From Owenia fusiformis (Eukaryota > Annelida > Polychaeta > Sabellida > Oweniidae): a stretch of 26,203 nucleotides of DNA. Location of the stretch: NCBI GenBank assembly GCA_903813345.2, contig CAIIXF020000118.1, positions 1 to 26,203 of the forward strand, given 5' to 3'. A program made the position numbers and the translations under genes. Position 1 is the stretch's first letter. Each line of letters begins with the position of its first letter. Positions 1-9,479 of this stretch are shown here, in pieces. The notes under the pieces are model-generated. The model was not told where the DNA came from. It saw only the letters and a list, made by a program, of their open reading frames with translations, and made no database searches.

Positions 1-1004
1 ATTCCTCGTGGATAATATGTAACCGAGCTGTAGACCTGCCACTGTAGAATCACCATCAACATACTGTGGAATGGCTAGTTCTTGTCTAATGTCAGCTATT
101 GGTGTTTTCTTCCATTCTTGTACTTTCTCGGCCAGTTCTTGTAAAAATCGTATACTGTCGTCTGGGTTTTCAAACTGTTGATTAGAGTTGAGTTGTTGGA
201 GTATACCTTGTGTTAGGGTTATTTCTGACTGAAGTTGATCATTATGCGCTTTGATCTTTCTAATATTGCCCTCCTGTATATTGTCGACTGCGACTATGTT
301 CTCATCGTGCTGTTTTGTAATACTTTCTATTTGATTGTATTTAGTTGTTTTGATATCATCTGTAGACGTTACTTCTTTTAATTCATGTTCGTATTGCGTA
401 TTGACTGCGTTGGTTTGAACTTGTTTTGCAGATTGAACTTTTTCCTTCACTATTGCTGCTTTATTATCAAGATGCTCTTGAAATCTATTATTGTTTGTAA
501 TTATTCTTTGTAATGTTAACTCTCTTTGTTCTGATGTTTGGACAAGACCTTGTTTAAGTCCAACAGGCTTATGTCCCTCGTGAGTGGTAACAATGCAGTC
601 TCTGCAAACGACCTCACGACAGCGTATACAATAGAACTTCAGAGGTTCATCAGGATGGTCTGTGCAAGTATTAACGGGTTTTCGAGTTTTCTTCACTTTT
701 CCAGGAGTTTTCTTCGATTTATGTTTTATACTTTCTAAAACTCCAGATAATGCATAATTCCCTTTTAATTCTCTCGCTCCCCCTCCCGGCATATTGATTT
801 GTTGTTTACATACAGGACAAGGACACTTTTCTCTGCCTTTTTCAATAGCCCAATTATCTAGACATCGGCAACACATGGTATGGCCGCAAGGTGTCAACTT
901 GGGCTCCTTTAGCCGCTTCATACAAATAGGACAGTTGAGTTCATCACCCTCTAGTTCTACGGCAGCTATGTCATCCTCTTCATCACTTGTGTCAGGCTGA
1001 GCAG
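1..1004 (-). CDS. TRIM-type RING/B-box/coiled-coil E3 ubiquitin ligase, partial exon
   Basis: The minus strand is open for 334 codons from a splice acceptor (pyrimidine-rich tract then CAG, AG at 1006-1005) to the window edge. Numbering from the first full codon at 1002, a C3HC4 RING is visible: C24, C27, C39, H41, C44, C47, C62, C65. A B-box 2 follows: C113, H116, C125, C128, C133, C136, H141, H144. Residues from about 150 to 320 are polar and Lys/Glu/Gln-rich, as in the TRIM coiled coil. An acidic stretch (DTSDEEDD) precedes the RING. TRIM proteins with this order are E3 ubiquitin ligases, often in innate immunity or signalling; the family is strongly expanded in molluscs. The exon starts in phase 1, and the upstream frame reaches a stop near 1080 with no in-frame ATG, so an earlier exon must supply the start. 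The C-terminal domain (NHL, filamin or B30.2) lies outside the window, so the subfamily cannot be named. Confidence 0.93.
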
Positions 1005-1419
1005 CTGAAAAAATGTATTGTTCATTAGTAATGTGAATCGAAGTTGGCGAGATTTTGCTCGAGGCAATCGTAATGTCTTACACTTAAGTGTGCTGATTGA
1101 AGATTTATTATGTTCTATAAACATACATTCTACTGTCAATTGTGTTTATTAAACGTCATTGTTGATTGAAAATAATTGAGGATTATTTAGGATTGGGATC
1201 ATAGCTTTTAGAAATATGTATTATTAGAAATATGTATAAAACGAGGAATGGTTGATTTTTAATTGAAACTATACAGCTGAAGCACGGAGAGTAGCTGTTC
1301 CAGTGTAAATGAGCATAACCAGTCCCCATAATCCGAGTTTTACTCAGTTTATAATTACCTTTGCAAACACGCAAGGTAAGTATATTTTTCTTTTACTTTC
1401 GAACATTTTCAATTCATTT
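1005..1419. other. Intron or upstream region of the TRIM gene
   Basis: This AT-rich segment lies upstream of the TRIM exon on its strand. I see no convincing coding exon. A good plus-strand donor-like site (AAG then GTAAGT, about 1373-1381) points the wrong way for the TRIM gene and is unsupported. A stretch around 1283-1345 has an imperfect inverted partner near 4090-4160, which suggests an older repeat. Confidence 0.4.
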
Positions 1420-1740
1420 TCTGGGCCAGAGAACTTGCAAACTATGTAACTTAGATGGAGTAAAGAATGAAATTCACTTCTTGATAACATGTCCACACTG
1501 TCAGCTCCTTAGGGATACTTTTTTATGGTTTGATCATTTATTATGAAAATGGCCATTAGATAGCAAAATATTTGTTATTTCATTTAAAGATGGCAGCACT
1601 TGTATACTACTCTTCAAATTTTAACATACAGTGTACTCTTAGCCAATGCCGGCTGTTAGTTTTTTAAGAAAAGTATTTAATATATGTAATGAAATGTTTT
1701 TAAACATGAGACACAGAAATAAAATATTTCAAACTTAAAC
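1420..1740 (+). pseudogene. LINE 3'-end remnant with CCHC zinc-knuckle-like motif
   Basis: The plus frame at about 1427-1546 reads RTCKLCNLDGVK then NEIHFLITCPHC, giving C-x2-C-x9-H-x4-C followed by a Leu/Arg-rich piece (LLRDTFL). This is the signature found after the reverse transcriptase in many non-LTR retrotransposons. The frame stops at 1544-1546 and downstream translation is broken. The segment ends with an AATAAA-like stretch near 1720, compatible with a LINE 3' UTR. It lies directly against the TIR element starting at 1743. The N-terminal part is missing, as expected for a 5'-truncated LINE copy. Zinc-knuckle geometry alone does not give the clade. Confidence 0.6.
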
Positions 1741-1742
1741 TT

Positions 1743-1850
1743 CAGGGTGTACCAGAACTCATGAAAATTTTTTGAGGGAGATATAAGGCATGGACGATTT
1801 TCATTCTTTTGTGCACTAAATTAAACATACTGTACATTGAGGAACTAGAC
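1743..1850 (+). repeat. Left TIR, outer segment
   Basis: This is an inverted match to 3962-4068. Shared blocks include the AGATATAAGGCATGGA/AAATATAAGGCATGGA core and the TTAAACATAC..TACATTGAGGAA block. Similarity ends abruptly at about 1850 and resumes at about 2484. Confidence 0.75.
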
Positions 1851-2483
1851 AACAGCAACGTCAAAGTGTAGAAAATCCCATCGAACAGAAATGGCTGGCA
1901 TTTTTACAAACGAAATATAAAGCAAACATCGTAAAATAACAACCATCAGAAATGCCACCATTTTCAAAATGGTTGCTCACTAGCCAAGTTGTCAAAAAGT
2001 AATATGCTTTTTAGGCACATATAAAAAAATTTAAAAATCGCACACACGTCCATTTCTTAAAAAGGCCGCCTACTACCCAAAATGTCATTAGACATTGTGC
2101 CATGCTTATATTATTGACTTATCAAATATGAACAAAATTGGTCAACTACTTTACAGCAAAAATCGTAAAATGACGTTCAAAGGCAGGCATTTTTCAAGAT
2201 TGCTTCCAAGTATTTCTTCTATATTTACATTTCTACCTTAATCAATGTTCTATATTTTTACATTTAGAACATATTGCTATTACGGTTTTATATACAGTAC
2301 CTAAATTACTGTAAAATCGACACTATAATGGCTGCCATTCTTTAACGAGAGGTCATTTTGAAAATCAGCTTTCTAGCAAAACTTGCACTCCCATAGGGCA
2401 CATGTGTTCAAAATATGAACACAATCGGGCGAATGGTATTTGATTTATCCCCCGGACGGATGTACGACGTACGGACGGACGGA
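1851..2483. mobile_element. Insertion splitting the left TIR of the 1743-4068 element
   Basis: These roughly 633 bases have no counterpart in the right TIR, where the two flanking blocks are contiguous. The insert carries short recurring motifs, for example ATCGTAAAAT at about 1929 and 2163 and variants of GGCATTTTT. It ends in a run of overlapping CGGACGGA/GTACGGACGG motifs (about 2453-2483). No coding capacity or clear terminal inverted repeats were found. It is probably a short non-autonomous element that landed after the host element. Exact boundaries are uncertain by about 10 bp. Confidence 0.5.
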
Positions 2484-2680
2484 GGCATGAATTTCAGGCA
2501 CATATCTTTTATATTTCTGAATTTATATAAATTTGAATTCTACATCGCCACAAACAATTTACGTCACATTTTGGTCATATTTATACAACTTCTCTACTGT
2601 AATAGCATTTTTATTGAAATATTTCAGCGTTTCTGTAGATTAGTTAATAGGATCATACACATTCACCTAACGCATCTCTA
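2484..2680 (+). repeat. Left TIR, inner segment
   Basis: This pairs in inverted orientation with about 3780-3965. Blocks shared with the reverse complement are ATGAATTTCAGGCACA, GAATTTAT and the CTACA..CCACAAAC block. Similarity decays toward 2680. Confidence 0.6.
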
Positions 2681-3396
2681 CAGAGTAATTTTCATATAAG
2701 TATACAGGGGTGTAGCTGAGGATTTAGGCAACTAGACGCAAATGATGTGTGAATGAAAATGGTTTGAATCTGCTCTAAAACACTTCCTTGTTACCTCCCC
2801 TCCCCTCCCCATATTAATCCTTATTTCTCATGACGTCGTACCTTTATCTGTTTATTTTTACGAGTACATCTGTTTTCATCATCTTCATGATGTTATCGAT
2901 AGAATTCAATAAAATTATCAAACACATTATTGCGTATAATAAGCTTTTAAAATGTATGCAAACGAACTGACCCTTTCCTGGCATATTCCTGTTATGAACT
3001 AATATGGTGGTTGGTACTCAGATATTAGTAAGTCCATCATTGTTGATTGTAAACTTTATTTGAAAACTTGCATTTCTCGAAAGCTGTAACTGAGAAAATT
3101 TGTCACTTTTTTCTTATATTTACTAAAATGACGTCATGTGCGATTTTTATCGTAATTTTATGTACACCTCTGGCGATCTTGTAGTCTTCCTTGACTTATC
3201 TGATTTCGTTTTTACAGAAATTACACATCGATCCCAGACCGTTTTAGTACAAAAGAAATTCATTTAGGTTCTATATCCGACTGAGAGCGTTCTGGGAGAG
3301 TTCTAGAGCAGCCAGTCTCTCTTCTTTCATTGTTGAACGCATTCCCAGGAGATTTAAAAAGATGAGAGATTAGTGGCAAGGACAATTGCTGTATTT
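2681..3396. other. Interior of the long-TIR element, no gene recognised
   Basis: This is AT-rich non-coding sequence with a short CCCCT-type pyrimidine run near 2798-2810. No transposase motif was found on either strand. Confidence 0.4.
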
Positions 3397-3545
3397 TCAG
3401 CTACTCTTTATACACATTCCCGTATCGTTCGAAACAACATGATGTAATTCTTCCAGCTCTGTTTCAGTGACCTGGCCCAATAATCTTTGTTTAAGGTCCA
3501 CAGAAAAATGAAAGTTTTGTAGTGCAAAATCTGGCAAATATGAAG
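3397..3545 (-). pseudogene. Exon-like coding fragment inside the TIR element (unknown family)
   Basis: On the minus strand an acceptor-like site (TATATATACAG, AG at 3547-3546) opens a frame that runs 49 codons to TGA at 3399-3397. The peptide is charged and leucine-patterned (for example LKQRLLGQVTETELEELHH) and looks more protein-like than the surrounding shadows. It begins in phase 1, like the host exons nearby. It lies between the TIR arms, so it could be a gene fragment captured by the element, a remnant of element coding sequence, or a chance frame. I do not recognise the family. Confidence 0.3.
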
Positions 3546-3779
3546 CTGTATATATAAATAGAAGTTTGAATAGAAAGTAAAGTGGAGACAACACAAAAAT
3601 GTAGTGACTAATACACCGATGCATTGTCAATATGCAAAATCATTTTGCCTAACGAATTGGGGTATTCTTTCAGTCCCTCAGGAACATGTCATATGATCCT
3701 TCAGCAAACCAAATATCCTATCCGTTGATGTATATGGGTCTCTATGAACCTTTATGTATCATTTCTTTGAAAGTGCTAT

Positions 3780-4068
3780 ATGAATATGAGGAAATTGATC
3801 GACTAATCTGATACAAATAACATTGCTCTTAAAATTGAGAATTATAGTAAAAATTGACAAAATGCGACAATAATTACTTGACAACTCCGGGGTTTGTGGT
3901 GGTGTAGCATTCAAATGTCAATAAATTCATAAACATAAAAAATGTGTGCCTGAAATTCATGTCAGTTATTCCTCAATGTATGTTTAATAAGTGCACCTAG
4001 TTTGAAGAAAAATCATCCATGCCTTATATTTCCCCTCAAAAAAATCCCAGGAGTTCTGTGACACACTG
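3780..4068 (-). repeat. Right TIR
   Basis: This is the uninterrupted right-hand arm matching 1743-1850 plus 2484-2680 in reverse complement. Its terminal CACACTG is followed by TATATATA. Confidence 0.65.
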
Positions 4069-5030
4069 TATATATATATTCCATTTTTAAATGACCGTGT
4101 CTTTCATAACCGGTGAAACTCCGATTCTCATTTACACTGGAACAGGTACTGCTCCGTGTGAAGTATGTGACATTTTGGTACATTGCAATTGACAATAGAC
4201 GGAGAACAGAATAAAGTCCAAAACTATGTAACGCGTGTGTTCTTGTTTGCTTTCTTTTAAGTTAATAACCATTATTTTTGAAAATAAGAGAACTGTGAGT
4301 AAGTAACGTGTACCTACTCGGTACATAATTTTGCCACATAGCTGGACAAATGACTAGAACCATAGCTGCAGATAAGTCAACATAAATCATTGTGGCCAAT
4401 TTATGGGTTAACTACAGGGTAAGACAAAAAGGAAACCAAAACACTTTTAATATTAATGACCCCGTCTTCAAGCATAGGCTTCAAATCATATCATTTTACG
4501 GCCATTTTACAAAACATGCTAATCAAATTAAGAGACAAGCTCGATATGATTCCCCAAACTTTTATTTTCGTAGCTATTTCAAAGATATTGTCCACACTTT
4601 ATTTTATTTATACATTACTTTTGTGCACACATTAAATCGCCCGTTTGACTAGCTATTTGATAAATCACTAATGATTGGTTCATTTTAACTGTTTCCGTTG
4701 AACGAAGCCCCCCCCCCTTTCGTTATAAAACAAATATAACCCCCCCCCCCCTTATTAAATTCTAGCATGTCCCTGTAGAAGCATCAGAGAGTTGAAACAA
4801 GAGATAAGAAGGATCCATTACCCAAGTTATCTATGCAGTAAGCATGTAATCAGAACAAGTTCACCCAATGCGTTCCATTTATCCACCAGAGACGAGACTG
4901 GCGTGGTCATTTGAAATAGACCATGGCCAATAAAACTAAAAAGAATGAAAGGACGTTGAACACATCTTTGATTGTGTCAAATATGAGTTTAAACCAATGC
5001 TGAATGGCTGGGTTATTAACATTTTTTGGA
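4069..5030. other. Intergenic region with possible small CAGGG-ended MITE
   Basis: No coding sequence is supported. A possible short element spans 4415-4775, with CAGGG/CCCTG ends each bordered by TA. Part of the 3' UTR of the gene ending at 5031 probably lies in the right-hand portion. Confidence 0.35.
4708..4751. repeat. Paired poly-C tracts
   Basis: Two cytosine runs, 4708-4717 and 4740-4751, are separated by an AT-rich 22-bp spacer. They are low-complexity sequence and length-unstable in principle. Confidence 0.9.
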
Positions 5031-5368
5031 TCACTCTGTATATTTACCGAGATATTCATCCGAGTGTTTAGTTTCTGTCCATGGATCAGTCAGCTTTTTT
5101 TCATACTTTTCTGTATAAGTTGTACTTCCGCCTGGTCTAACATCGTACACGCTTGTTGTTGCGCCAGCAGCCTCGTGGCTTCCCTGCAGTGTTTGATTTA
5201 ATGGTGATAAATACTCGTCCCCAGCAAATTGTTTTTCCTTATCGTACAATGCCATCATTTCTTTTTCTTTCTCGGGTGGATCTTCAGCTGGGCCTGTAGA
5301 TGGACCGGGTTGAATATTTATATCTAAAATGGATCGAGGTTTATAGTAGAATGCATGGAATTGACGAA
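5031..5368 (-). CDS. Terminal coding exon of an unrecognised gene
   Basis: The minus-strand frame enters through a good acceptor (TCTTTTCCAG, AG at 5370-5369) in phase 1 and gives 111 codons before TGA at 5033-5031. The protein tail is hydrophilic and rich in Pro, Glu, Lys, Thr and Tyr: a proline patch (QPGPSTGPAEDPP), a charged helix-like run (EKEKEMMALYDKEKQF) and a Tyr-rich C-terminus (DEYLGKYTE). There is no membrane segment or known catalytic motif. It joins in frame to the exon at 6878-6735. I cannot name the family; a cytosolic, possibly disordered C-terminal tail is the most that can be said. The TRIM gene lies downstream on the same strand. Confidence 0.7.
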
Positions 5369-6734
5369 CTGGAAAAGATACGTATTAAAGCCTGTCTATT
5401 GTACCACTCCGTAACCTTAGGCGATTTATACCATGCATTAATGTATCCCTCGAGATGAATTCATGTTTAAATTTTGAAAGGCGTGTTGAAAATAGGACAC
5501 TTTGAATTGAACGTTGTTATAAAATATAATGTAAAACATCAAGAATGAAGTACATATTTGATATAATTAAAACATGTTCTTGGGGCACATTTTGCCGAAG
5601 AAGTCTTACATATCAGCCATTAGTAAGTAAATTGTGTATGATCATTTGATGGTTATAAGGAAATATTTCCAATTCTCATTTTCAGTTGTAAACTGTGTTA
5701 AGATGTTTAATACAATTGGAAAGTTCTTCATTGTTCCCATAGGACTTGTTTAATCATTTTACTATATGACTCAATATTTTTGAAAATACTTGTGAATGTG
5801 GATGGGATATTCTCTGCGTGTTACTCAGTAACACATGCATTTTTGAAATAAGAATATCAGTACGTTAAGAAGCATTGATATGATGTTCAATGTAATTCGT
5901 ACTACTTGCACAAGTTATTTATAAAGTGACCTATTTTGTTCATGTTTTCCAAATATTTGACACAGGGTAATAGGTGTACATTGACATCGGCTCATTTTAT
6001 AACTTGAAAAAGTTTCATCGATAACTGAGTCATACAAAATTAATTATTGAATTTTGCATTCCGTCTAAAAGATCTTACAACGGACTATGATGTAGGTTAA
6101 TCATGATCCAAACGAAAACGTTTATAAATGCCCGGAAACGTGTTTAACATATAATTGGACATTCCCTTTTTTGCAAGTGTTGATACTTGATATTCAAGCA
6201 TTCGACTGGTTTGGAAGATGTCATATGTATTGTTTAAAACCTTCTTCAGAAGAAAATGACACTATGGTATTTTGATATTCTATTGTTTCTTTCTAACGAC
6301 ACAATACCCGGCAGCTCCACCATATGATATTCTATTGTTTCTTTTGACAAACCTTGGAGTCGTAAATACATTTCAATAATATTAAATATTCCTAATAATT
6401 CTGCTTTCATGATGCGACCATCTATCTTGAATTTCGAATCTAAACCAAGATAGCTCGTGTCATGCGATCTAGCGCACATCGCAACGTGGCATCTCAAATT
6501 ACCAAACTGCTAACTTGAAGATACATCTAGCGAAACATCCCTCCATCTGTCCATAACAGTATTATAAACTCAGTAAGTACTGTAGTAATTAAAGACAGTT
6601 TGAAAAAGACTCTGTTGGGAAACTGTGTATATTCCTTATTTTCGAAATTCCTACTTCTTTGTAATATACGTATGAACCATACATCTCATCGGACGACAAA
6701 GATGCAACTCTTTATGCAATGCAACTCTATATAC
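5369..6734. other. Probable intron of the minus-strand gene
   Basis: This segment lies between two phase-compatible exons. It contains an 83-codon minus-strand frame at 6246-6497 (including KAELLGIFNIIEMYLRLQG) that looks mildly protein-like but has no supporting splice sites or recognised motif. A 20-bp sequence, GATATTCTATTGTTTCTTTY, occurs twice (about 6273 and 6327) within it. Confidence 0.45.
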
Positions 6735-6878
6735 CTGATTCAGATCTAGCATCATCATCACTTGCTGATACCACCTCCTGTTCATCCCCTTCCACCTTCA
6801 CGCTGGATCCTGTTCGTAATTTCTTTCTCAAAAGCCCTTCTAGGTTAACAACTTCACTAAGGCTTACCACATCATCTT
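6735..6878 (-). CDS. Internal exon of the unrecognised minus-strand gene
   Basis: A 144-nt exon is bounded by an acceptor (ATATGTTACAG, AG at 6880-6879) and a donor (CAG then GTATAT, starting at 6734). It is phase 1 at both ends, so it splices in frame to 5368-5031. The 48 codons encode an acidic and basic mixed segment: DDVVSLSEVVNLEGLL, then RKKLRTGSSVK, then an acidic Ser/Asp/Glu tail (SASDDDARSESG). The latter resembles a casein-kinase-type phospho-acidic stretch, but no domain is recognisable. Matching phases with the next exon are the main support. Confidence 0.6.
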
Positions 6879-7073
6879 CTGTAACATATGTTAAGAAAGT
6901 CGTTATAAACAACCCAATGGAAGATATGTAAATGAATATGCTGTGTGTCATACGATGATTGTACTCAGTATTGTACTTTGTATGATAAGTAAGCCAGACG
7001 AACAAAGGCGTATTTCATAGGCAATAGAAAGTAAATCATATCGTTAACTATTCGCAATTTCATGTGGCTTTAC

Positions 7074-7247
7074 CTAAGATACGATATCTTTTTTCTGCAG
7101 GTGAAGAACCATCAATAACTTTCATTTTGATATAACTTTTTAGAAATGCATGGATCGTAATGAAATGATTTTTTGCAGTATATGTACACAGGCTGGTATC
7201 GAAAAATCTGTCCGCTGTGACGGAGCGTGCTATTTTGCATAGAAATA
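7074..7247 (-). CDS. Possible upstream exon of the same minus-strand gene
   Basis: A 174-nt open segment lies between an acceptor-like TTTCCTAG (AG at 7249-7248) and a donor-like TTAG then GTAAAG (from 7073). Both boundaries are phase 1, compatible with the exon at 6878-6735. The translation includes a plausible end (KVIDGSSPAEKRYRIL). Against it, the rest is AT-rich and unrecognised, and it contains an 18-bp motif that recurs in non-coding sequence at 7575. Confidence 0.3.
7209..7226 (+). repeat. 18-bp dispersed motif, copy 1
   Basis: TGTCCGCTGTGACGGAGC occurs here and again at 7575-7592 in the same orientation. It has an internal TCCG/CGGA stem potential. Confidence 0.9.
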
Positions 7248-7743
7248 CTAGGAAATCCACACAATTTATTTTTTACTAACATGTTTCGCTATATCAAAGT
7301 AAATTACCTACTCCATGCAATGTATTATTAGTTGCGAGTAACTTTAACTTCTGTTTGAAGTCAAACAACGCTAAGAGTAAAAGCTATTGAAAATGGCGCC
7401 GGAGTGAGTATCATAGTCCAAAATGTACAATTTCTTTTATTTCTTTTTAATGGTACAATATAGTGACACGATAATATTTACATATGTTTTCAGCATAACT
7501 CTGAAGGTATTAATGAGATATTGATGTATTGGGTATTTTTATTTTTTTTATAAAAAAATAATGTTTACAATTTTTGTCCGCTGTGACGGAGCAGTTTCTA
7601 ATCTGGAATACGTTAAGAATTTACGATTTATAATATATCTTTTACAACTACACTTTAGAGGAGCGAACTTGTTAAATCTCTTTCGTAAAGTATTCTGAAA
7701 AAAGAAACGTAATATAAGTACACAATTCAAATTCTGGGATGTA
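7248..7743. other. Non-coding AT-rich stretch
   Basis: No gene is supported here. The only notable item is the second copy of the 18-bp motif at 7575-7592. Confidence 0.5.
7575..7592 (+). repeat. 18-bp dispersed motif, copy 2
   Basis: This is identical to 7209-7226, 366 bp downstream. The flanks differ apart from nearby A/T runs. Confidence 0.9.
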
Positions 7744-7995
7744 CGAGGGTTTATCATAAAGTTCTCGTAATATCTCTCTAATTTCTTTATTTTTCAATAT
7801 AATCTTATGAAATTTTCACAGAATGTGCAGCATAGAATGTCTTATTAATTCAGCAAAACAATTTAGTTTAACAGAAATATTAAATAAGAAACGGTTGCCA
7901 TAGTAACGGGAGATCAAGGCACCCGGGGCAAATAAAAATAATAGAGAGAATGAGCTTAATAAACCATGTTTACATACATGATAAACTCTCATGAA
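7744..7995 (+). repeat. Left TIR of the 7744-8750 element
   Basis: It matches 8499-8750 in reverse complement. Strongest blocks include TTTCACAGAATGT, AAATAAGAAA, GGTTGCCATAGTAAC and GGCACCCGGGGCAAATAAAAA. Confidence 0.8.
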
Positions 7996-8498
7996 TGACC
8001 AAATGCGCTAAAATGTTAACTTGAATAAGTTGTAAAGTGCTTTAACAATTAAATAAAACGATCGTGTAAATTGTGTGATGTCAAAGGGGGTGCTTTCATG
8101 CTCCATTAGATGTAATACCAGAGTCTGAGACTCAAAGCTAATGATCAGAAATGACTGAGTAAGAGAATGCAATAGATGCAGATATCTTCAGAAAAATAAA
8201 ATTCATACTGATAGAATGTTATGTTAAGTTTGTAAGATCCTTTGGTCAGACTAAACATGATGTAAAACAAATATATTGCTAAGATATCAACAAAATTACA
8301 CCATGTGTGTGGTCTGTACATGTTAAAAATGAACTAAAGGGGCAAAATCAGTTTTTCTCGGGATATTTGACAAAACAGTCATGGGGTCTAACAGTCACTT
8401 ATAATGAAGCATAATGAGATCACACAATTCACATGACCATAATAATAGTTCACAACAGTAAAGAGCCCATATTATTTGACAATTTAATGTGTTTGATA

Positions 8499-8750
8499 AC
8501 TTATTTGACAACTTATTATATATTAAAACATGGTTAGTGGGGGCTATTCTAGCTAGTTTTTTATTTGCCCCGGGTGCCTTATTTTCAAGTTACTATGGCA
8601 ACCATTTCTTATTTGTCTCTGTTATTCTAAATATTATTTGCTGGATCAATAAAACATTCCATGCTGTACATTCTGTGAAAGTGTCATAGGAAAATATTAA
8701 AAAATAAAGAAATCGGAGAGATATTATGAAAACTTTATGATCAACCCTCG
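8499..8750 (-). repeat. Right TIR of the 7744-8750 element
   Basis: This is the inverted partner of 7744-7995, with the same order of conserved blocks and an intact TA at its outer edge. Confidence 0.8.
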
Positions 8751-8752
8751 TA

Positions 8753-9479
8753 TGAACGACCACTCTTTTTTCTCAGTTTGTACTGCAATCCCACTTATGC
8801 ATGGTAACTCATTAAAATGATAGTCAACTTCATTTCAGTATAGGGTATGTGCCTTTCGTAGTGCCTACTGTGGAATCATCACCTGACATGGTCATTTTTA
8901 CGGTAATTTGATTATTTGTAGTAAATTATTTGATGAAGATGAAGCTAAATACATATAATTGTATGAGCTGTGGATTGTTCATTAAAGTCTCATTTGGACC
9001 TAATGTTTCTATCAATGAAAAATGAAGGCCCTCTGTGAACCAACAGGACCTTCAAGGAACTATCTTTGGTCTTTTATGGTACCACTATATTGGATCTTCA
9101 AGGATATTCTCTAGTGCAACTAGGAAGCACTAGGGGCTATAAACACAACACTAATATCCCTATACACTAATACCTATTAGGGAACAAATAGGGTCAGCTA
9201 ATAGATGCATGTATGAAGTATGCTGGTCTGTCTGTCATTCTCTGTCTGTCCAAAATCTCCTCCTAGACCGTTTGAACCTGTCCAAGATAGTTACTCGAGT
9301 ACGTTTTTTCAAACTCGAGTAGGCATTGAATTCCCAAACAACGATCTCATACCCCGGGAATGATCATTTTTGGATGTACTGAACGAAACAAAGTATCGAT
9401 TCCGGAAACAAAATGAAAATATTTAAAAACAAACAAACAAACAAACTGTAGTATCTAGGTATTTTGAAATTTAAGATTC
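8753..9479. other. Intergenic; small exon-like segment and AAAC microsatellite
   Basis: No confident gene was found. A 64-bp segment at 8839-8902 has acceptor- and donor-like borders on the plus strand and is open on the minus strand too. An (AAAC)5 microsatellite lies at 9427-9446. Two copies of ACTCGAGTA occur near 9292 and 9314. Confidence 0.4.
9427..9446. repeat. (AAAC)n microsatellite
   Basis: Five tandem AAAC units. Confidence 0.9.

Larger units (their letters stand above)
1743..4068. mobile_element. Non-autonomous DNA transposon with long split terminal inverted repeats
   Basis: The left end (CAGGGTGTACCAGAACTC at 1743) is matched in inverted orientation by the right end, which reads CAGTGTGTCACAGAACTC on the minus strand from 4068. 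Similarity covers about 108 bp at once (1743-1850 with 3962-4068). It resumes at 2484-2680, which pairs with about 3780-3965. The left TIR is therefore interrupted by about 630 bp. A TA follows the right end (4069-4070); the left flank reads TT, so the target duplication is decayed or absent. No transposase was seen inside. The CAGGGTGT terminus and TA preference resemble Tc1/mariner-type elements, but the superfamily is inferred. Confidence 0.7.
7744..8750. mobile_element. Non-autonomous Tc1/mariner-type element, about 1 kb, long TIRs
   Basis: The ends read CGAGGGTTTATCATAAAG (from 7744) and, on the minus strand from 8750, CGAGGGTTGATCATAAAG. Each is bordered by TA (7742-7743 and 8751-8752), as for Tc1/mariner target duplication. 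Inverted similarity extends about 200 bp strongly and to about 250 bp weakly (7744-7995 with 8499-8750). The central 500 bp are AT-rich without a transposase, so it would need a partner element in trans. Each TIR includes an RFX X-box-like palindrome, GTTGCCATAGTAAC at 7894-7907 and its inverse at 8589-8602. An ORF at 8489-8689 is a by-product of the right TIR. Confidence 0.82.

Noticed and set aside
6246-6497. 83-codon minus-strand ORF as an exon of the unknown gene
   Set aside because: No convincing acceptor or donor, no recognised motif, and part of it is a short direct repeat.
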